DNA of 64,000 bases, taken from Chloroflexota bacterium (GTDB lineage: Bacteria; Chloroflexota; Anaerolineae; Aggregatilineales; J027). Below the pieces are notes generated by a model. It searched no databases. It had not been told where the DNA came from and worked only from the letters and a program-made list of their open reading frames with translations. Shown here piece after piece: positions 9,715 to 18,576 of the stretch; the stretch's first letter is position 1, and each line of letters opens with the position of its first letter. The position numbers and the translations under genes were made by a program. The DNA is taken from NCBI GenBank assembly GCA_024434115.1, contig QMIT01000012.1, positions 110,580 through 174,579 on the forward strand. The letters are read 5' to 3'.

Positions 9715-10448
9715 AAACCTTCTACACCATCCATCGTTGCGCCAGTAAAGTTAGGACTGCGGAGTTTGGCATCGGTAAAACGAGCAATACTGAGGTTGGC
9801 GTAACTGAAATCCGTCTCCTCAATCGTCGCCCGTGAAAGCGTCGCCGCTGACAAATCAGCCTCCACAAAATTGGTATTCGTGAGGTTCGTATCTGCCAAA
9901 ATCGCCCCGACCAAATAACTGCGTTCACACCGTGCTCTGGTCAGATTGGCAGCTTGAAAATTCGCGGCCTCAGCATCTACCTGAGCCAATACCGAGTCGG
10001 TGAGATTGGCCGACATCAATGAAGCCTCCCGCAGACACCCCCCCGTCAAATCCACCCCAATCAAATAACAGCTATCCATACGGGCACGGGTGAAATCCGC
10101 CCCAGTCAAACGGGCATGGGTAAGATTGCAATAATCCAGCACCGCCAACTGAAAAATCGCCTGTATCAACGAGGTACGATAGAGGCGGGCATGGTTGAGC
10201 TTGGCCCCCGCAAGATAGGCGTAATCCATTTTGGCTTCGGGCAAACGGGCGTTCATTAAATTGGCGTTTTGCATAATCGCACCCGTGAGATTGGTATTGG
10301 ATAAGTCGCAATAAAATAAGTTAGCTTCGGCTAAATTGGCCTCGGTCATATCTAGCCCATTCAGTTTGAGCATCGAAAGGTTGAGACCAGTGAGATCACG
10401 GTCACGTTTCAAAATTGCAATGACATCATCACGGGTGATACGGGCCAT
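9711..10448 (-). CDS. Pentapeptide-repeat protein coupled to aroC
   Basis: The 245-residue protein is almost entirely A(D/N)LXX-type repeats from about residue 20 to the end, for example ANLAEANLFYCDLSNTNLTG and ADFTRARMDSCYLIGVDLTG. Such repeats fold as a right-handed quadrilateral beta-helix. The first 20 residues (ARITRDDVIAILKRDRDLTG) look like a small helical cap. There is no signal peptide, so it should be cytoplasmic. Known relatives include DNA-mimic gyrase protectors, but most have no known role. Its stop overlaps the chorismate synthase start (ATGA), and an AAGGAG site precedes its ATG. Why it sits in an aromatic operon is unclear. Confidence 0.85.
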   Translation of the reverse strand: MARITRDDVIAILKRDRDLTGLNLSMLKLNGLDMTEANLAEANLFYCDLSNTNLTGAIMQNANLMNARLPEAKMDYAYLAGAKLNHARLYRTSLIQAIFQLAVLDYCNLTHARLTGADFTRARMDSCYLIGVDLTGGCLREASLMSANLTDSVLAQVDAEAANFQAANLTRARCERSYLVGAILADTNLTNTNFVEADLSAATLSRATIEETDFSYANLSIARFTDAKLRSPNFTGATMDGVEGL

Positions 10449-10512
10449 ACATGCTCCTTAATCGCACTCTAGTCCATACCTTCCTAATGATACCTGAAGC
10501 CGCCTATTCGCA

Positions 10513-11352
10513 CTATTTCAGTGCTTCGAGTGCTGCCGCCCGCATGACATCTGCCGGGGCTTGTTGGCCCGTCCATAATTCAAAAGCGGCTGCACCTTGA
10601 TAGACCAGCATCCCCAAGCCGCCAATAGCCCGTGCGCCAGCGGCTTCGGCCTGCTGCATAAACTTAGTTTGCATAGGGCGATAAATCAAATCATAGACGA
10701 CTACCCCGCTTGGAATTGGCACATATTCGGGCCACGGCGATTCCTCGACGTTGGGCCACATGCCGACGGGTGTCGTGTTGACAATCACATCAACGGTAGC
10801 GGCAACTTTAGCGAGGGCCGATAAGGGCTGTACCTCAATTTCAAGCTGTTTCGAGACCCCACGCCGCACAGCATTGCGCAATTCCCAAGCGGCATTGTCA
10901 CGCCGAGCGACCACCGTGACATGCGCCCCACCATTCGCCAACCCCAAAACCACTGCATGAGCCGAACCCCCCGCCCCCAACACGAGCGCCCGTTTGCCTG
11001 CAACCTCTACTCCCTGCGCGGCAAGATCGAGCATGAAGCCGGGGCTGTCGGTGTTATAGCCTTCGGTGCGCCCCTCCTCAATCACAATCGTGTTGACCGC
11101 ACCAATCCCCCGTGCCGCCAATGTGATGTTATTCAGCAGAGGCATCACGGCTTGTTTATGGGGAACAGTGACATTCGCGCCGACAAAGCCCTCTTTTATC
11201 AAGTTTTCGATGCGGGTTGTTAGGTCTTCTTTAGGCGTGGGCAGTCGTTCATAATGCCAATCGGACAGGCCAAGCGCCGCAAACGCCGCATTGTGCATGA
11301 CAGGCGATAAGCTGTGTTCGACAGGCCAGCCAATGATTCCTATACGCTTCAT
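10513..11352 (-). CDS. aroE: Shikimate dehydrogenase (NADPH)
   Basis: The 279-residue enzyme reduces 3-dehydroshikimate to shikimate. The substrate-binding N-terminal domain shows GWPVEHSLSPVMHNAAF and NVTVPHKQAVMPLL with the catalytic Lys. GAVNTIV and NTDSPGF carry the catalytic Asn/Asp region. The Rossmann motif VLGAGGSAHAVVLGLA and a basic segment after it (VVARRD) fit NADP use. The C-terminal GGLGMLVYQGAAAFELWTG is typical. It appears to be the first gene of the aroE-pentapeptide-aroC-aroKB-aroQ operon and is divergent from the DUF3160 gene across about 90 bases. Confidence 0.95.
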   Translation of the reverse strand: MKRIGIIGWPVEHSLSPVMHNAAFAALGLSDWHYERLPTPKEDLTTRIENLIKEGFVGANVTVPHKQAVMPLLNNITLAARGIGAVNTIVIEEGRTEGYNTDSPGFMLDLAAQGVEVAGKRALVLGAGGSAHAVVLGLANGGAHVTVVARRDNAAWELRNAVRRGVSKQLEIEVQPLSALAKVAATVDVIVNTTPVGMWPNVEESPWPEYVPIPSGVVVYDLIYRPMQTKFMQQAEAAGARAIGGLGMLVYQGAAAFELWTGQQAPADVMRAAALEALK

Positions 11353-11444
11353 GGTCAGCTTTCCCAGAATCGAACTCTATTCGTATACTATAGTAGTAAT
11401 AATAAAATCAGCGATACACCCCTGTGGGTGAAGGACAAAACGCC

Positions 11445-13655
11445 ATGTTAAAAAATCGTTGGCGCACTTCGTTGATCCTCATCGTTCTGTTTACACTCGC
11501 CGCCTCAAATCTGCAAAAATTTGCTTTAGCCAATCCTGAACAACGACCCAATCGCTTTAACCCTCGTGAAGCCCAATATTTTGATCTTGTTGATGGCACT
11601 TTTGCCCTCTCGCCGGATGAGATTACGATGTTAGAGCAAAATGGTGTGGTGATGAGTGATCGCCTTGCCTTCAACAGCTTTACCATCGCCTACGCCTATA
11701 TCTACTGGAAAGATTTGCCCGTCCTCGTCACCACCGATTCCATTTTACAAGCGGTGCATGAGACCTACGATGATTTGTTGCAAAATATGGAACGCAACAT
11801 CCTAATGCCTCGCCTGCGGGTAATGTTGGAACAGTGTTTGGTTAAACTCCACTCCCAAGCCAACGACAATACCGACCCCGCCATGACGCCTCTCTATGCT
11901 GATTTGGAAACCTATTTCACAACCGCCCTATTATTGCTGAATGACACTGCTCCTGACGCAAATACGAATCGCTATCACGCGATGGCAACCGAAGCCGCTG
12001 GCGTGGAAAAAGTAAATCTGTTTGGGGTCGAAAGAGAGATTGATTTTACTCTCTTTAAACCACGCGGACATTATACAGAAGATTACTATTTGGGCCTGTA
12101 TTTCCGCGCAATGACATGGTTAGCCCAGATAGATTTCCGTATGGTGAGCTTTGACCCCGAGACGGCCTTTCCGACGCTCAATCTGGAAGCCCTAGCAAGT
12201 GCCTTTTTGCTGCGCCAGACTATTCAAGATGCCCAGCAACGCTCCAATTGGGAAGCGATTGATACATTGCTGACAGCCTTTGTGGGCCAAAGTGATAACG
12301 TGACTCTTGATGACCTTGAGCGGTTTATGAGCGATGCGGGGTTAAATAGCGCCGCTGATGTGCTCAACTATTCCGACCCCGATCACTTGTTAACCATGCT
12401 CACGACCACTGATTACGGTTGGCAGCGCATCTCCGGTCAAATCACTTGGGCCTATCTCAACAGAAATGAGGCTGTCCCACAACCTGTCACCTTCATGCTC
12501 TTGGGGTCGCGCTACGCAATTGATTCCGAGATCATGAGCAACCTTGTATTTGACCGCCTCTATACCGATGACGACCAACAAATTCTACGGCCCTACCCTA
12601 ACACATTAGATGTGATGTATGCACTTGGCAATAATCAAGCCATGGCACATTTGACAGATGAACTTGCCCTATATGGTTATCAGAACTCCTTAGAAGCGGC
12701 CCGTACCCAAGTTGCCACCACTGATAGTAACTTCTGGAATAGCAGCTTTTATAATCGCTGGTTAACCATTTTACGTACCCTCAACAACCCGGTCAGTGAC
12801 AATGGCTTTTATGCGGATTCGATGCAAACCCCCGCATGGGCCGATAAAATGCTGCATACCCAATTGGCTTCTTGGGCACAACTTCGGCACGACAACATTT
12901 TGTATGTCAAACAATCATTTACCGAAGGCGTCGCTTGCCAGTATCCAACGGGTTATGTCGAACCCTATCCCGCCTTTTACGCCGCTGTTGCCGATTATGC
13001 GCGGGCGGGTCGTAGCCTATTTGAGCAAATCCCCCCATCTGATAACGTGTTGAGCGCTTACGATCTTGAGAACGAACAACGCACCTTAGAAACCACATTA
13101 ACCTACTTTGGCGACCTCGAAAATACCGCAATCCAATTGCAGACCCTCGCCGAAAAAGAACTTCGCCTTGAACAGTTTACCGAAGATGAAGGCCTTTTTC
13201 TGCGGAGCATTGTCATCCGGCAATACCGCGAACAACAAATCTGTGGGGTGGATCCATGGGAATGGAATGGTTGGTATATGGGGCTTTTCCCGTGGGAAGA
13301 TGACTCCCCGGCATTAATCGCCGATGTCCACACCAATATCAACCACAACCCCGAAATCCCTGATCTACTGCCTCCCGGTATTTTGCATATTGGCACGGGG
13401 CCAGTCTCTACCACGATGATTGTGGGCAATACCGACGAAGTAAACACAATGTATGTCGGCCCGACCTTCACCTACTATGAATTCATTGAGCTAGGGTATC
13501 CTCCCGTGCGGCTAACCGATGATGATTGGCGTGGGAGATTAGCAAACTCACCGCCACCCGCCCCGCCCGCTTGGACAAGCAGTTTTCGGCTGCCCGTCTC
13601 AAATCCAAGCGATTATGCACCACTCTATTTGCCACAAACGCCTGACCAACAATAA
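11445..13655 (+). CDS. Secreted DUF3160-type protein
   Basis: The 736-residue protein has a signal peptide (MLKNRWRTSLILIVLFTLAA, predicted cleavage near ALA-NPEQ). The body starts with NGVVMSDRLAFNSFTIAYAYIYWKDLPVLVTTDSILQAVHETYDD, a recognisable DUF3160 opening, and continues with a helical domain rich in Trp, Tyr and Asp (SWAQLRHDNILYVKQSFTEG; LFLRSIVIRQYREQQICG). The function of the family is unknown; it is common in Chloroflexota. The ATG at 11445 has AAGGA nine bases upstream; an in-frame GTG at 11424 is less likely. It interrupts the minus-strand aromatic cluster and ends 3 bases from the aroA stop. Confidence 0.75.
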   Translation: MLKNRWRTSLILIVLFTLAASNLQKFALANPEQRPNRFNPREAQYFDLVDGTFALSPDEITMLEQNGVVMSDRLAFNSFTIAYAYIYWKDLPVLVTTDSILQAVHETYDDLLQNMERNILMPRLRVMLEQCLVKLHSQANDNTDPAMTPLYADLETYFTTALLLLNDTAPDANTNRYHAMATEAAGVEKVNLFGVEREIDFTLFKPRGHYTEDYYLGLYFRAMTWLAQIDFRMVSFDPETAFPTLNLEALASAFLLRQTIQDAQQRSNWEAIDTLLTAFVGQSDNVTLDDLERFMSDAGLNSAADVLNYSDPDHLLTMLTTTDYGWQRISGQITWAYLNRNEAVPQPVTFMLLGSRYAIDSEIMSNLVFDRLYTDDDQQILRPYPNTLDVMYALGNNQAMAHLTDELALYGYQNSLEAARTQVATTDSNFWNSSFYNRWLTILRTLNNPVSDNGFYADSMQTPAWADKMLHTQLASWAQLRHDNILYVKQSFTEGVACQYPTGYVEPYPAFYAAVADYARAGRSLFEQIPPSDNVLSAYDLENEQRTLETTLTYFGDLENTAIQLQTLAEKELRLEQFTEDEGLFLRSIVIRQYREQQICGVDPWEWNGWYMGLFPWEDDSPALIADVHTNINHNPEIPDLLPPGILHIGTGPVSTTMIVGNTDEVNTMYVGPTFTYYEFIELGYPPVRLTDDDWRGRLANSPPPAPPAWTSSFRLPVSNPSDYAPLYLPQTPDQQ

Positions 13656-13658
13656 AGG

Positions 13659-14984
13659 CTAATCAGGCAACCAGTCCACCCCTGCGCCTAATGATTGCAT
13701 GGTTTCCACAAAACCGGGGAACGAATCATGGGCGCAGCGGGCATCTTCGACAATGGTTTCCCCCTCTGCCAACAGTCCGGCGACGGTCAGGCTCATGGCG
13801 ACTCGATGATCGTCATGCCCATCCACCACCGCACCCTTTAGCTGCTGGGGGCCTTCAATCACAAACCCGTCGGGGCGTTCTTCAATCACCGCGCCGAGTT
13901 TGCGTAATTCCCCCGCCATGACCGCGATACGATCCGTTTCTTTGACCCGCAGTTCCCGCGCCTCGCTGACTTCGGTGATGCCGTTGGCATGGAGGGCGGC
14001 AACCATCAAAATTGGGAATTCATCAATCATACGAACGACCAAATCACCTTTGATGCTTGTCCCGTGCAATTGGGTAGAGCGCACCAACAAATCGGCGACG
14101 GGTTCACCGCCTTCTTCATGCACATTGGATTGATGCACCACTGCGCCCATCATGGCGAGGGCATCCAAAATACCAGTACGGGTATCGTTGACCCCTACCC
14201 CTTCAATCACCACCTCGGCCCCATCCACCAATAAACCTGCGACCAGTGGGAACGCGGCGGATGAAATATCGGCGGGGATTGTCCAACTGAGGGGGTGCAA
14301 ACGCTCAACCGGGGTAATTGTCACGCGGTTGCCGTCTTTGCGAATATCCGCCCCCATTGCCCGCAACATGCCTTCAGTGTGGTCACGCGCCGGACCGGGT
14401 TCAATAATCGTGGTCGGGCCATCGGCAAATAACCCCGCCAGTAGCAGACAACTTTTGACTTGGGCACTGGCGACAGGCATTTCATAGGTGATACCCTTGA
14501 GAAATGCACCACCAAAATGCAACGGGGCACGGCCTTCATTTTCTTCAACATTCGCCCCCATCAAACGTAACGGCTCAGTAATGCGTTTCATCGGACGGCG
14601 GCGCAGTTGTTCGCTGCCATCCAACACGCTGGGGAAGGGTTGGCCCGCCATCACGCCTGCCAATAAACGAATCCCCGTACCCGCGTTAACACAATCGAGG
14701 GGTTGGCTTGGCTGCTGCAAACCGCGTAAGCCGCGCCCATGTACGGTCAGGGTCGTGTCGTCGTGGCGATCTACCTGCACCCCCAAAGCGCGAATACAGC
14801 CGAGCGTCGCCAATGTATCACCAGCGGGTAAAAATCCACGAATTTCGCTAACACCATCCGCCAGTGCGCCAAAAATCAGCGCCCGATGTGAAATGGATTT
14901 ATCCCCCGGCACACGAATCACCCCGCGCAGGGCTTGACCGGGGTGGATACGCACGCGGGTCGAAGTTTGGTTATGGGTGGTCAT
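13659..14984 (-). CDS. aroA: 3-phosphoshikimate 1-carboxyvinyltransferase (EPSP synthase)
   Basis: The 441-residue enzyme joins shikimate-3-phosphate and phosphoenolpyruvate. Key segments are PGDKSISHRALIFGALADG near the N-terminus (Lys, Ser and Arg for both substrates), NAGTGIRLLAGVMAGQPF, DGSEQLRRRPM, SAQVKSCLLLAGLFADG, DISSAAFPLVAG, the catalytic-region MIDEFPILMVAA and ESR-like ARELRVKETDR, and GHDDHRVAMSLTVAG. NAGTGIR with Gly and Thr at the usual places resembles glyphosate-sensitive class I enzymes, though I would not assign class firmly. Its ATG overlaps the tyrA stop by 4 bases. Confidence 0.96.
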   Translation of the reverse strand: MTTHNQTSTRVRIHPGQALRGVIRVPGDKSISHRALIFGALADGVSEIRGFLPAGDTLATLGCIRALGVQVDRHDDTTLTVHGRGLRGLQQPSQPLDCVNAGTGIRLLAGVMAGQPFPSVLDGSEQLRRRPMKRITEPLRLMGANVEENEGRAPLHFGGAFLKGITYEMPVASAQVKSCLLLAGLFADGPTTIIEPGPARDHTEGMLRAMGADIRKDGNRVTITPVERLHPLSWTIPADISSAAFPLVAGLLVDGAEVVIEGVGVNDTRTGILDALAMMGAVVHQSNVHEEGGEPVADLLVRSTQLHGTSIKGDLVVRMIDEFPILMVAALHANGITEVSEARELRVKETDRIAVMAGELRKLGAVIEERPDGFVIEGPQQLKGAVVDGHDDHRVAMSLTVAGLLAEGETIVEDARCAHDSFPGFVETMQSLGAGVDWLPD

Positions 14985-15856
14985 GAGATCGGGCGTTCTC
15001 CATAGGTCTTGGTGTAAAGGCGGCGGGCCTCGACTACCCGCGCAAGTTCTTCACGTAGTTCATCAGGATGATCAAATAGGGCGTCGAGGGTATCCAAGTG
15101 ATTGCGGAGGCGGGCCAAGAGGGGACGGATTTGCGCGGCGTTGGTCGTAAACATACCCGTAATCATGTTTTCTTCGGTACGGGCCAAACGGGTCGCGCCG
15201 TCAAAACCGCCTGCCGCCAACTGAAACAGTGCTTCATCCTCGGCTGAGGCTTCCATCGCCAAACGCATCAGGGCAAAACTCAGCACATGGGGTAGATGGC
15301 TGGTGAGGGCGGTCAGGGCGTCGTGGCGATACCTATCCATCCACAGTGGCCTTGCCCCAATCGCCATCACCAAGTTTTCGGCAACGGCACGCGCGGCGGG
15401 GGTGGTCAACACCGTCTCGCACAGGACAAAACGCGCCCCTTTATACAAAGTGGGGATGGCGTTGCGATAGCCATTTTCGGCGAGGCCACACATCGGATGC
15501 CCCCCAATCGCCGCAACAGTATCGGGCAGGCTATCGAGGGTATCACAGATACGGCCTTTGGTGCTGCCGATGTCCATCACCAACGCGCCGTTTTTTAATT
15601 GACCAGCGGTGCAAAACTGGTGAATCAATTGGGGGATGCGATCAGAGGGGACGGCCAAAATCACAATATCAGCCTGATCTAGCCCTCCAACCCTATCAAT
15701 CACCCCTGCTTGTATAGCCGCTTCCAAATTGGCAGGGTTGGCGTCTTGGGCAGTAATCCATTGCACATGACCACGCAGGGCCATCGCCAGCGAGCCACCC
15801 ATCAACCCTAAGCCAATAATATGCACCGTAAACCCATCAATAGCGTTATCAGACAT
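14981..15856 (-). CDS. tyrA: Prephenate dehydrogenase
   Basis: The 291-residue enzyme oxidises and decarboxylates prephenate (or arogenate) on the way to tyrosine. The NAD-binding motif HIIGLGLMGGSLAMALRG is at residues 10-27, followed by DIVILAVPSDRIPQLI, VMDIGSTKGRICDTLD and GGHPMCGLAENGYRNA with the conserved His. The C-terminal half is the all-helical dimerisation domain with SHLPHVLSFALM. No ACT domain follows, so feedback binding of tyrosine within this chain is not obvious. The gene lies between aroF and aroA in the Phe/Tyr-attenuated operon. Confidence 0.93.
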   Translation of the reverse strand: MSDNAIDGFTVHIIGLGLMGGSLAMALRGHVQWITAQDANPANLEAAIQAGVIDRVGGLDQADIVILAVPSDRIPQLIHQFCTAGQLKNGALVMDIGSTKGRICDTLDSLPDTVAAIGGHPMCGLAENGYRNAIPTLYKGARFVLCETVLTTPAARAVAENLVMAIGARPLWMDRYRHDALTALTSHLPHVLSFALMRLAMEASAEDEALFQLAAGGFDGATRLARTEENMITGMFTTNAAQIRPLLARLRNHLDTLDALFDHPDELREELARVVEARRLYTKTYGERPIS

Positions 15857-15914
15857 TCATGCCTCAACAATGGTAAGGACGAGTTGTGGTGGACTCGCCC
15901 GGAAATTCAAATGT

Positions 15915-16961
15915 TTAATGGGATGGAACAGGGGCGGGAATCGGTTCATGCACCCGCTTGCCGACCACTTCCGCCAGACGCCCCGCTTTTTGCACTAGTT
16001 GAGCAAATTTATCGGGCCGCAACGATTGGCGACCATCCGAGGCGGCGTGGTCGGGGTCTTGATGCACCTCCAAAATGAGGCCGTCCGCTCCCGCCGCGAC
16101 TGCCGCTAATGATACACTTTCGACATATTCCCATTTGCCTGTGCCATGACTGGGGTCGGCGATCACAGGCAGGTGTGACAAATGCTTGAGGACGGGAATG
16201 GCGTTGATGTCAAAGGTGTTGCGGGTGGCGGTTTCATAGGTGCGGATGCCGCGTTCACATAACATCACTCGCATATTGCCTTTGCTCAAGACGTATTCGG
16301 CAGCCATGAGCAGTTCTTCAATGGTGCTGCTCATGCCACGCTTGAGAAGCACCGGATATTGGCTCTCCCCGACGGCGTTGAGCAAGGCATAATTTTGCAT
16401 GTTGCGGGCACCAATTTGCAGCACATCGGCATATTGGCAGACCAGTGGCACAAGCGCGGGGTCCATGACCTCGGTAACAATCGGCAGGCCCGTTTGTTCA
16501 CGCGCCTCAGCTAAATAACGCAACCCTTCCTCGCCTAGCCCTTGGAAAGCATAGGGCGAGGTACGTGGTTTGAACGCCCCACCCCGTAAGGCCGTTGCCC
16601 CGGCTTCGCGCACAATATGGGCGATTTCAATAATTTCGCTGCGGCCTTCTACGGAGCATGGTCCTGCAATCACCGCTAAATCTGGGCCACCCACATTGAT
16701 ACCATTGAGGGGCACTTGGGTATCGTCGGGGTGATATTCACGGCTGGCAATTTTGTAGGGGTGGGAAACGGGGATGACATCCTGAACACCGGACATGACA
16801 CCAAGTTGGTCACGGTCAACGGGACGGCCCCGACCAATGATGCCGATAATGGTGCGTTCTTTACCTTCTGAGAGGTGGACTTCATAACCCATCGCACGGA
16901 TACGGGCAATTACTTCAGAGATTTCACGGGCGGTTGCGGCACTAGACATGACTACGATCAT
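15915..16961 (-). CDS. aroF: 3-deoxy-7-phosphoheptulonate (DAHP) synthase, type I-beta with N-terminal ferredoxin-like domain
   Basis: The 348-residue enzyme condenses phosphoenolpyruvate and erythrose-4-phosphate, the committed step to aromatics. Residues 1 to about 75 form a small ferredoxin-like regulatory domain ([20 protein letters not shown]) seen in Thermotoga-type enzymes. The barrel shows [80 protein letters not shown] and [14 protein letters not shown], which contain the metal-binding Cys, His and acidic residues and the PEP-binding Lys/Arg. The N-terminal domain suggests allosteric control as well as transcription attenuation. Confidence 0.94.
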   Translation of the reverse strand: MIVVMSSAATAREISEVIARIRAMGYEVHLSEGKERTIIGIIGRGRPVDRDQLGVMSGVQDVIPVSHPYKIASREYHPDDTQVPLNGINVGGPDLAVIAGPCSVEGRSEIIEIAHIVREAGATALRGGAFKPRTSPYAFQGLGEEGLRYLAEAREQTGLPIVTEVMDPALVPLVCQYADVLQIGARNMQNYALLNAVGESQYPVLLKRGMSSTIEELLMAAEYVLSKGNMRVMLCERGIRTYETATRNTFDINAIPVLKHLSHLPVIADPSHGTGKWEYVESVSLAAVAAGADGLILEVHQDPDHAASDGRQSLRPDKFAQLVQKAGRLAEVVGKRVHEPIPAPVPSH

Positions 16962-17021
16962 TGCAAACTCTCCCTATCAGTGTGGTTGATGAATAATTTT
17001 TTCCCTAGCAAGAATCAGGTT

Positions 17022-17471
17022 CTAACTTTTGGCGGTCAGTTCCTCCGCCAGCACTTCGGTTAAATCTTTTATTTCAATCGAACGATCAGGCCGTAAATGT
17101 TTTGCGCCGTTGATATAGACATGATGGATTTCATGAGCAGAAAGGGTCGTGTTCCACATAATCAAAATCCGCAAACACATTTTGAGACCATGGGGTACAG
17201 CCATCTCATGAGCGCACATCAGGGCCGCATCGTGCCAACCCAATTGCCGCGCCGCCACTGCTGGATATTCGGCATTTAAATCCATCGTCGTCGTAAAAAT
17301 CACACTGGCGACATCATCCGGTACAATGCCATTATGCTTAATCATCAAAACTAGCAACTCGCGGGTCGCCTCCAAAATGGCTTCGCGGGTGTTCTCCTCA
17401 ACGGTGGTCGCGCCGCGAATGCCCCGGCACATTTTGGGCTGCCACGCAGGTTCGGAAGGTGTATTGGTCAT
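17022..17471 (-). CDS. aroH: Chorismate mutase, AroH class
   Basis: The 149-residue protein converts chorismate to prephenate. It matches the trimeric Bacillus AroH fold rather than the helical AroQ fold: RGIRGATTVEENTREAILEA at the N-terminus with the active-site Arg, SVIFTTTMDLNAEYPAVAAR, LMCAHEMAVPHGLKMCLRIL with the active-site segment, and VYINGAKHLRPD near the C-terminus. A good AAGGAG site lies 15 bases before the ATG at 17471, further than usual; an internal ATG at 17432 would start nearer the conserved core but has no ribosome site. First structural gene after the leader-peptide attenuator. Confidence 0.93.
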   Translation of the reverse strand: MTNTPSEPAWQPKMCRGIRGATTVEENTREAILEATRELLVLMIKHNGIVPDDVASVIFTTTMDLNAEYPAVAARQLGWHDAALMCAHEMAVPHGLKMCLRILIMWNTTLSAHEIHHVYINGAKHLRPDRSIEIKDLTEVLAEELTAKS

Positions 17472-17556
17472 GGGTGTCTGTTTTATCTCCTTGTAGGTGC
17501 TGATTCATCATTCCCCACAAGGTTTTTTGTGACCTAGCTACGAGAATAGCCCCGAA

Positions 17557-17596
17557 AACGAAAAAGGCCCGGAGTCCCTCTTGGGAACCCCGCGCC
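17557..17596 (-). terminator. Attenuator terminator between the Phe/Tyr leader peptide and aroH
   Basis: On the minus strand a stem of about 13 pairs with some G-U pairs (17596-17583 with 17578-17566) is followed by TTTTT (17565-17561) and a second T-rich stretch. It lies between the leader stop and aroH. The 5' arm contains GTTCCC (17588-17583), complementary to two GGGAAC copies in the leader transcript (17669-17664 and 17650-17645), giving an obvious alternative antiterminator pairing. Confidence 0.75.
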
Positions 17597-17633
17597 TGTG
17601 GTCGCTGCTCTCGTTTGTAGCGGCTAATCGTCG

Positions 17634-17756
17634 CTACGTGCGTTGTTCCCGTCGCTCCGTGCTGTTCCCAAAGTAATAATAAAAGTAAAAGCTGACAGTC
17701 GCATCGTAGGACGCGCTGTAGGCAGTGGGAATCGAGAACGAACGGGTATTGGTCAC
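17634..17756 (-). CDS. Leader peptide rich in Phe and Tyr (attenuator sensor)
   Basis: A 40-codon frame starts with GTG at 17756, has AAGGG seven bases upstream, and ends at TAG 17636-17634. It contains Tyr at positions 13 and 17 and then the uninterrupted run F-Y-F-Y-Y-Y-F (17690-17670). Such a peptide would make the ribosome stall when charged tRNA-Tyr or tRNA-Phe is scarce. A terminator follows, and the next genes are chorismate mutase, DAHP synthase, prephenate dehydrogenase and EPSP synthase. The same bases in another frame give a leucine run, but that frame has no stop before aroH. I call it an attenuation leader by analogy to pheL/trpL; the peptide itself matches no family I know. Confidence 0.8.
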   Translation of the reverse strand: MTNTRSFSIPTAYSASYDATVSFYFYYYFGNSTERREQRT

Positions 17757-17788
17757 AATAAAACCCTTGTGTTTTGGTTAGTGATAGC

Positions 17789-17818
17789 AGCATAACACGG
17801 ACACCCATGATTCGTCAA
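17789..17818 (-). promoter_or_regulatory. Sigma-70-type promoter of the aroH operon leader
   Basis: The minus strand shows TTGACG (17818-17813), an 18-base spacer and TATGCT (17794-17789). Transcription would begin near 17782, about 25 bases before the leader peptide start, leaving just room for its AAGGG site. Confidence 0.55.
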
Positions 17819-17930
17819 CTCATTCGAAATCGGTTTTTTTGTCCAACCTGCACAAAATATCAACAGGTTGGTGAGCAGGAAGGGTTTAATGCACTATGCG
17901 GAAGGCGTAGGGAGGAGCCATGTGCCTTCC

Positions 17931-17960
17931 CAAAAACAGGCGGGCACGGCGACCCGCCCC
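17931..17960 (-). terminator. Rho-independent terminator after trpG
   Basis: On the minus strand GGCGGG (17958-17953), an 8-base loop and CCCGCC (17944-17939) are followed by TGTTTTTG. It ends the trpE-trpG transcript before the aroH promoter. A further stem (GGAAGGC/GCCTTCC) lies just beyond it at about 17900-17930. Confidence 0.75.
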
Positions 17961-17989
17961 TACGAAATCCCTATATTCATGCGGTCAAC

Positions 17990-18556
17990 CTACAACCGAC
18001 CTTCTAAGAAATTCTGCAAAATCCGTACACCGTAGGTCGTCAAGATGCTTTCGGGGTGGAACTGCACACCGACCACCGGATATTCTTTGTGACGCAGGGC
18101 CATGACCTCACCCTCCTCGGTGAAAGCCGTCACACTCAGGCAATCCGGTAGGGGTTCTTCGACAATCAAGCTATGGTAGCGGGTGGCGACAAAGGGGCTT
18201 GGTACACCCGTAAACAATTTCTGGTTACGGTGGTAAATTTGAGAGGTCTTGCCGTGCATCAATCGCGGTGCACGAATGACCCGACCGCCATAAGCCTGAC
18301 CGATACACTGATGGCCCAAACACACGCCAAAAATCGGGATATGCTGGCCCAATTGACTGATGGCATCCAACGAAATGCCGCCGTCATTCGGATCACCGGG
18401 GCCGGGTGAAATGACAATCCGGCTGGGGTTGAGGGCGGCTACTTCTTGTAGGGTCAGGGCATCATTGCGGATGACTTTTAAATCCGCGCCGAGGCTGCCG
18501 AGCAATTGCACGAGGTTATAGGTAAAACTGTCGTAGTTATCAATGACCAAAATCAT
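17990..18556 (-). CDS. trpG: Anthranilate synthase component II (glutamine amidotransferase)
   Basis: The 188-residue protein releases ammonia from glutamine for anthranilate synthase. Motifs of class I amidotransferases are complete: [18 protein letters not shown] at the N-terminus, [12 protein letters not shown] (oxyanion region), [15 protein letters not shown] with the nucleophilic Cys, and [12 protein letters not shown] with the catalytic His-Glu pair. In some bacteria the same subunit also serves para-aminobenzoate synthase, and no separate pab gene is seen here. It starts 20 bases after trpE, so the two are co-transcribed under the T-box. Confidence 0.95.
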   Translation of the reverse strand: MILVIDNYDSFTYNLVQLLGSLGADLKVIRNDALTLQEVAALNPSRIVISPGPGDPNDGGISLDAISQLGQHIPIFGVCLGHQCIGQAYGGRVIRAPRLMHGKTSQIYHRNQKLFTGVPSPFVATRYHSLIVEEPLPDCLSVTAFTEEGEVMALRHKEYPVVGVQFHPESILTTYGVRILQNFLEGRL

Positions 18557-18576
18557 GGTGTTTCTCCCCCTAGTGT

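Noticed and set aside
17398..17808. A frame with a run of seven leucines then Trp (LLLLLLLW) in the aroH leader region, suggesting a leucine leader.
   Set aside because: It is the same DNA read one base out of phase with the Phe/Tyr run. It has no ribosome site, runs on into aroH, and the downstream genes are aromatic, not leucine, genes.
17820..17890. Stem CCAACCTG/CAGGTTGG near 17838-17866 as a terminator.
   Set aside because: The T-run lies before the stem on the plus strand and gives A's after it on the minus strand, so it cannot end either transcript.
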